From positions 496,001 to 560,000 of the forward strand of contig JADKDJ010000003.1 in assembly GCA_016718405.1 (NCBI GenBank): a DNA stretch of 64,000 nt. The letters run 5' to 3'. The stretch is from Candidatus Rhodoferax odensensis. GTDB lineage: Bacteria; Pseudomonadota; Gammaproteobacteria; Burkholderiales; Burkholderiaceae_C. The position numbers and the translations under genes were made by a program. Below, piece after piece: positions 60,433-64,000 of this stretch (within the stretch, counting starts at the first letter, position 1; every line of letters begins with the position of its first letter). The notes under the pieces were generated by a model. It was not told where the DNA came from. It ran no database searches and saw nothing but the letters and a program-made list of their open reading frames with translations.

Positions 60433-60774
60433 TCAACTGGCCTGCGGGCTGTGCAGCGGCCAGCCCAGCGAATGGCGGCAGGCGCGGCACACCAAACCCT
60501 GCGCCAGCGGGTAGTGCGCATCGGTGTTGGTCCACGTCTGAACGGCGTTGGCCAATAGATGCGCGGGCAATTCGGCCAGCGGCGGGCCGCTGTCAAGCAC
60601 CACTTCAAGGTCAATCTTCGACCACGCCATGGGTGTTGCGGCGAGCACGCGTGCGCTCTGGCGCAGCAGCGCGTCCAGCGCGGGCGCGAGGTGCGGGCAC
60701 AGCGCCGGCGCTGACCCGGCGGCGGCAGGTGTCGCGTTGGGCTGCGCGCCGGTTTGGTGGGTGTTGCGGTCCAC
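60433..60774 (-). CDS. Small hypothetical protein (operon gene 2)
   Basis: A 113-residue soluble protein with Ala/Pro-rich start. It has a few Cys and His (LCPHLAPAL, then LVCRACRHSLGW near the end), so a metal site is possible but not shown. It starts 12 bases after the stop of the DUF3828-like gene and ends two bases before the next start. No family recognised. Confidence 0.55.
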   Translation of the reverse strand: MDRNTHQTGAQPNATPAAAGSAPALCPHLAPALDALLRQSARVLAATPMAWSKIDLEVVLDSGPPLAELPAHLLANAVQTWTNTDAHYPLAQGLVCRACRHSLGWPLHSPQAS

Positions 60775-60785
60775 GACAGGCCCCG

Positions 60786-61673
60786 CTATTGGGGTTGCAG
60801 CAGCTGGCGCAGGCTGCGGCCATCGTCGTAGCGCAGGTCGTCCACGCGCCAGCGCCCGTCCACGCGGCGCAGCACGGCTTGCACCACGCGCGCCTGCTTG
60901 GCCTCACCCAGATGGACCGGCACCTGCGCGCTGTTGCCATCGGTCACCGCGCGCCCAATGACAAAACGCGTGGGGTACTCCTGCGTGTCGGTAAAGGGGT
61001 CGCCATTGATCGCGGGCACCGTGTCGGCCGGTTGCGGCCGCGCAAAGTAGGCAGCAATGGCGCGCGCCAGCGCCGGGCTCAGGTGGGAGCGCTTGCGCGC
61101 CACGGAGGCCGGGTTAAAACCCATGTCATGGACCAGGTGCACATGCAACAGGTCGCGCACGGCGGCCTCGGGCGAAGATTCGGCCGCGCGGCGCTGCAGG
61201 CGCCAGACTGTGCCATCGAGCCCCAGCAAGGCCTGGTCGGGTGAGAGCAGGTGGTAATCAAAAACGCCGCCATCGCAGGTGACGCGCAGGCTCAGCAGCG
61301 GCAGCACCCGCACGCCAAGCTGGCGCGCACTGCGCTCGGCGGGTGCCGCAAGGGTGCCCTGGAACAGTCCCTCGGCGGGCGTCAGGGTGTATTCGTACTG
61401 TGCGCCGTCGCAAGCCAGCGGGTGCGGTGCCTTGACCGTGGTGCCACCCAGGTGCACCACCTGCCCCGTCAGGGCAGCCGCTTTGGGCTTGGGCACACCC
61501 GCACTACCCAGCGAGGTGGGGTGAGGCGGGCCGATGCGCCATTGCTCTGCGGGTTGGCCGGACTCGAAGGCCACGGCACCGTGCGCGGTGGCGACCAGCA
61601 GCATCAGGGCCAGCGCGCGCACGCGGCGCTGGCTGAGCAAAGTCCATGGACTGCGGTTTTTGTGGCTGGTCAT
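60786..61673 (-). CDS. Exported protein with a DUF3828-like C-terminal domain (operon gene 1)
   Basis: A 295-residue protein. The signal peptide is about residues 15-36 (RVRALALMLLVATAHGAVA). The middle has two Cys (LACDGAQYEYTLTPAEG and LRVTCDGGVFDYHLL) that may form a disulfide. Residues 170-290 (AAVRDLLHVHLVHDMGF, DPFTDTQEYPTRFVIG, RVDGRWRVDDLRYDDG) resemble DUF3828, an NTF2-like fold. It heads a three-gene operon running to 59213. Confidence 0.68.
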   Translation of the reverse strand: MTSHKNRSPWTLLSQRRVRALALMLLVATAHGAVAFESGQPAEQWRIGPPHPTSLGSAGVPKPKAAALTGQVVHLGGTTVKAPHPLACDGAQYEYTLTPAEGLFQGTLAAPAERSARQLGVRVLPLLSLRVTCDGGVFDYHLLSPDQALLGLDGTVWRLQRRAAESSPEAAVRDLLHVHLVHDMGFNPASVARKRSHLSPALARAIAAYFARPQPADTVPAINGDPFTDTQEYPTRFVIGRAVTDGNSAQVPVHLGEAKQARVVQAVLRRVDGRWRVDDLRYDDGRSLRQLLQPQ

Positions 61674-61901
61674 GGTCCCTCCTTTGCCCGGCTACGTGCT
61701 CTGTTGGGTGCCGGGGTGGGGCATTATAGGCAGGGGGTGGGATGCCAGCGCAACGCTCACCGGGCTGCTTCGACCAGCCGCACTGCATGACCTGGTTTGG
61801 TCGGCGCTATAGTCCAACACGGTGGTTCAGTCAGGGGTGTTATGGAGGTTTATCAGCATGGCGGTGCGTCTGATAAGTGGCTTGACATTGGGGGTCGGCG
61901 T

Positions 61902-62456
61902 ATGCGCTGGGTAGTCGTCAGCGGCCTGCTTGCCTTGTCTTGCGCCTGCGCCTGGAGCGCGTCCTTTGATTGCACCAAGGCCACTCTCCCGATTGAGCGG
62001 CAGATTTGTTCCCACGCGGGCCTGTCCCTGCTTGACGAGGAGCTTGCCGAAACGTTTTCCATGCGCGTGCAGGAAGAAGGTGCCGTAGCACAGTCCGTTT
62101 CACAGTTGCGCGCGTCCCAGCGCGCCTGGGTTCGCAGTCGAAACACCTGCAAGAGCGCACAGTGTCTGGAACAAAGCTACGAGCGGCGCATTGCAGAACT
62201 GGCCTGCATGGACGGCCCCGCGCTGGCCTCCGCAATCGGTGTGTCCACCTGTGCCAGCGCCACACTGCGGCGCATGGACCACGAACCTGAGGCGCGTGAC
62301 CCAGCCAGCAAGCAAACGTGGGAGGAATGGCGCACCGCACGCGCCGACAAGTGCCTCAAGGAAGGCCAGGCCGCAGGGGGTGCACCCGGTTGGCAAGCGG
62401 CCTCGGCGCTGCTGTGCGAGGTCAAAGCCACCCAAGAGCGACTGGCGCGCCCGTGA
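61902..62456 (+). CDS. LprI/DUF1311-domain exported protein
   Basis: A 184-residue protein. The signal peptide is MRWVVVSGLLALSCACAWSA. Residues 22-95 match the LprI N-terminal (DUF1311) domain: FDCTKATLPIERQICSHAGL, SLLDEELAETFSMRV, SQRAWVRSRNTC and CLEQSYERRIAEL, with conserved Cys pairs. In Mycobacterium LprI inhibits lysozyme; most bacterial members are uncharacterised. The ATG at 61902 has GGGGTCGG upstream. The low-complexity block begins 175 bases after the stop. Confidence 0.82.
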   Translation: MRWVVVSGLLALSCACAWSASFDCTKATLPIERQICSHAGLSLLDEELAETFSMRVQEEGAVAQSVSQLRASQRAWVRSRNTCKSAQCLEQSYERRIAELACMDGPALASAIGVSTCASATLRRMDHEPEARDPASKQTWEEWRTARADKCLKEGQAAGGAPGWQAASALLCEVKATQERLARP

Positions 62457-62631
62457 CGGTGCCGCGCTGACTGTGCCCACTGCTGAGCCAGCTACCAATT
62501 TGCACCCTGTGCCGTGCACAACCGAGCAGGCCATGGGTGGCGATACACACGCGATACAAAAGCCGCTTTGGGCCGCGCGCCTGACACAGTGGTGATACAA
62601 GGCGGGAACACAATTCTTTCATCGGCAGCAC

Positions 62632-63243
62632 AACCCCCCGCCCCAAGCCCCGGCGGGTCCGCGCCCCGGGGCCCGCGGGCGGGGCCGCCGGCCGGGGGGG
62701 CGCCCCCGGCCCCCCCGCCCCGGGGGGGGCGCGGGGGGGGGGGCGCGCGCGGGGGGGGAGGGGGGGCGGCGCCGGGCGGCGCGGGCGGGGGGGGGGGCGC
62801 AGGCAGCGCCCGGGCCCCCGGGGCGCGCCGGGGGCCCGGGGGGGCGGCGCGCCCCCCCCGGCGGCCCCCCGGCCGGCGGCGCGGGGCGGGGGGGGGGCGG
62901 GGCCCGGGCGACGGCGCCCGCCCGCCCCGCCGCCCCCGGGCCCGCGGGCAGGGGGGCGGGCGGGGCGCCGGCGGGGGGCCGCGCCGCGGGGGGGCCCCCG
63001 CGCGGGCGCGGGCCCCGCGCGCGGGGCCGCGGCGGCGGGGGGCGGGGGGCGCGGGCGCGGAAGGGGGGCCCCGAAGGGGGAGCCCCCCCCGGCGGCGGCC
63101 CGGCGCCGGAGGCGCGAGAGGGGGGCGGAGGGGGAGCGGGCGGGCCAGGGGGGGCAGCGGGGGCCGAGAAGAGCGCGCCCGGGCGGGCCGGAGGACCGCG
63201 ACCGGCCGGGGGCCGGGGCCGGCGGGGGGGGGGCCCCGCGCCT
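62632..63243. other. Low-complexity block of almost pure G and C
   Basis: About 610 bases with very few A or T, made of long G and C runs. Frames are open on both strands simply because stops need A and T. It carries no credible gene. It is unlike the rest of the window and probably an assembly or base-calling artefact, though an extreme native sequence cannot be excluded. Confidence 0.85.
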
Positions 63244-63267
63244 GTTCCGGTCTGCCACCAGCGGACC

Positions 63268-63739
63268 ATGAAGATCTCCCCGCATTCGCAGGCTACTGCA
63301 GTTGCTCTTGCTCTGCATCGGGATCGGCGTCAGCCCCGCCCAGGCTCAAGAGCGGGCGCAGCAACACCTGATCGATCAAGCGGGTTCGCTGGTCTGGGAC
63401 ATGATCGAGGTCAAGACCGATTTCGGCCACCGGCGCTACAACCGTGACATGACGCCCGAAAAGGTGCAGCAATATGCCCACAAAGTGGCCCGCCAATTGG
63501 CGCGGTCACGCGACTCGCTGGCGCGCCTGCATTCAGACTTTCCTGCGGGCAATGCCTTTGCAGAAGATTTGGCGGCATTTTTGAAGCGTTGGCCGGACGA
63601 ATCGGCCATATATGACTCCCTGTTCGCAACCGATGCGAAGTACGCCGACAACCTGGGCGCGCAACTGTACGGGCTGGGCTCGCAGGCGCATGACACGCGC
63701 AGTAAGTGGAAGACGCCGTTTCCATTTTTTCGCCCTTGA
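63268..63739 (+). CDS. Exported hypothetical protein, possible frameshift in signal peptide
   Basis: From 63302 the frame reads LLLLCIGIGVSPAQAQERAQQ, the end of a signal peptide, then a helical mature protein of about 125 residues (HLIDQAGSLVWDMIEVKTDFG, YAHKVARQLARSRDSLARLH). The likely start ATG at 63268 is one base out of frame. Removing one A in GAAG at 63270-63273 gives a full signal (MRSPRIRRLLQLLLL). No family recognised. It lies 25 bases after the low-complexity block, so sequence error is likely. Confidence 0.55.
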
Positions 63740-63763
63740 CCAAGCGCAAGCCGACCTCAACCA

Positions 63764-64000
63764 TGTGGACCCACACACTGTACAAAATCTCGCTCTGGGT
63801 TGGCCTTGTCTGCGCCTTGGCCATGCCGCTGGTGCCCTTCGTCTACCAGTGGCTCCACCCACCCCGTGGCACCAAAGCTGAAGCCGGGCGTTGGGGGTTT
63901 GTTGTCGTTCACCCTGGGCATTCTGAATTCGATGGGCGACGGCATCATGGTCATGCTGTGGCTGGCCGGGCTTGCCGCGGTCGCCTTGCTGGCCTCGGTG
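63764..64000 (+). CDS. Membrane protein, partial, with probable frameshift
   Basis: Starts MWTHTLYKISLWVGLVCALAMPLV, a first membrane helix, then YQWLHPPRGTKAEAGRWG. Removing one G from the GGGGG run at 63893-63897 lets the frame continue as LLSFTLGILNSMGDGIMVML and a second helix up to the window edge. As written, the frame reads non-hydrophobic sequence. The protein is cut by the window end, and its family is unknown. Confidence 0.5.

Noticed and set aside
62422..63371. Long open frames on both strands rich in Gly, Pro, Ala and Arg
   Set aside because: They exist only because the block is almost pure G/C and cannot form stop codons.
1..64000. CRISPR array, tRNA or rRNA genes
   Set aside because: No regularly spaced direct repeats, and no tRNA T-loop or rRNA signature noticed by eye on either strand; a covariance-model scan would be decisive.

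Overview
The window is chromosomal DNA from a high-GC betaproteobacterium, most likely Burkholderiales/Comamonadaceae (Rhodoferax, Polaromonas or Acidovorax-like). This rests on protein recognition only: the GlmU, GlmS, ArgB, SlmA, Slt and TctE/TctD-type regulators look like that family, and several intergenic and in-gene repeats are of types I associate with Comamonadaceae. I saw no rRNA, tRNA, CRISPR array, prophage or complete insertion sequence.

Layout. 1-11 kb: housekeeping genes, mostly on the minus strand (map, a papain-like peptidase, a two-component pair whose regulator is frameshifted, cca, a glutathione transferase, an NDUFA9-like reductase, slt), then ygfA and a TfoX-domain gene. 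11-24 kb: a large lipoprotein, then a divergent type I secretion locus. That locus holds a small DUF6447-like protein, a protein matching only the N-terminal half of TnpB, two tandem ABC exporters, HlyD, TolC and two glycosyltransferases. 24-38 kb: argB, a second two-component pair, slmA, sdaA, glmU (frameshifted), glmS, a MATE pump and a radical SAM protein. 38.4-39.3 kb: gene-free DNA with two long perfect hairpins that carry the same loop in opposite orientation. 39-50 kb: a DUF3179 protein, a calcium-repeat protein, a diguanylate cyclase, an outer-membrane DUF5916 protein, a TPR protein and a multi-PAS kinase/regulator pair. 50-64 kb: an accessory region with two copies of an unknown secreted repeat protein and its 191-bp leader, a peptidoglycan-binding protein, an orphan kinase, a toxin-antitoxin pair plus a decayed antitoxin copy, a three-gene exported operon of unknown function, and an LprI-like protein.

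How the genes work together. Cell-envelope and signalling functions dominate. GlmU and GlmS supply UDP-GlcNAc for peptidoglycan and LPS. Slt, the two peptidoglycan-binding proteins and the LprI-like protein act at or near the wall. The exporter locus joins secretion to GT2 and GT4 glycosyltransferases, which suggests a secreted or glycosylated surface product. No large secreted substrate is visible in the window.

Sequence quality. Single-base frameshifts interrupt the regulator at about 4,921, the normally essential glmU at about 32,186, and two genes near the right edge; a fifth is suspected at about 50,860. Positions 62,632-63,243 are almost pure G and C. These point to residual sequencing or assembly errors, so apparent pseudogenes need care. 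The most interesting items are the RuvC-less TnpB-like gene with a palindromic, nearly leaderless promoter, the paired inverted hairpins at 38.9-39.1 kb, and the duplicated secreted repeat protein with its conserved leader.
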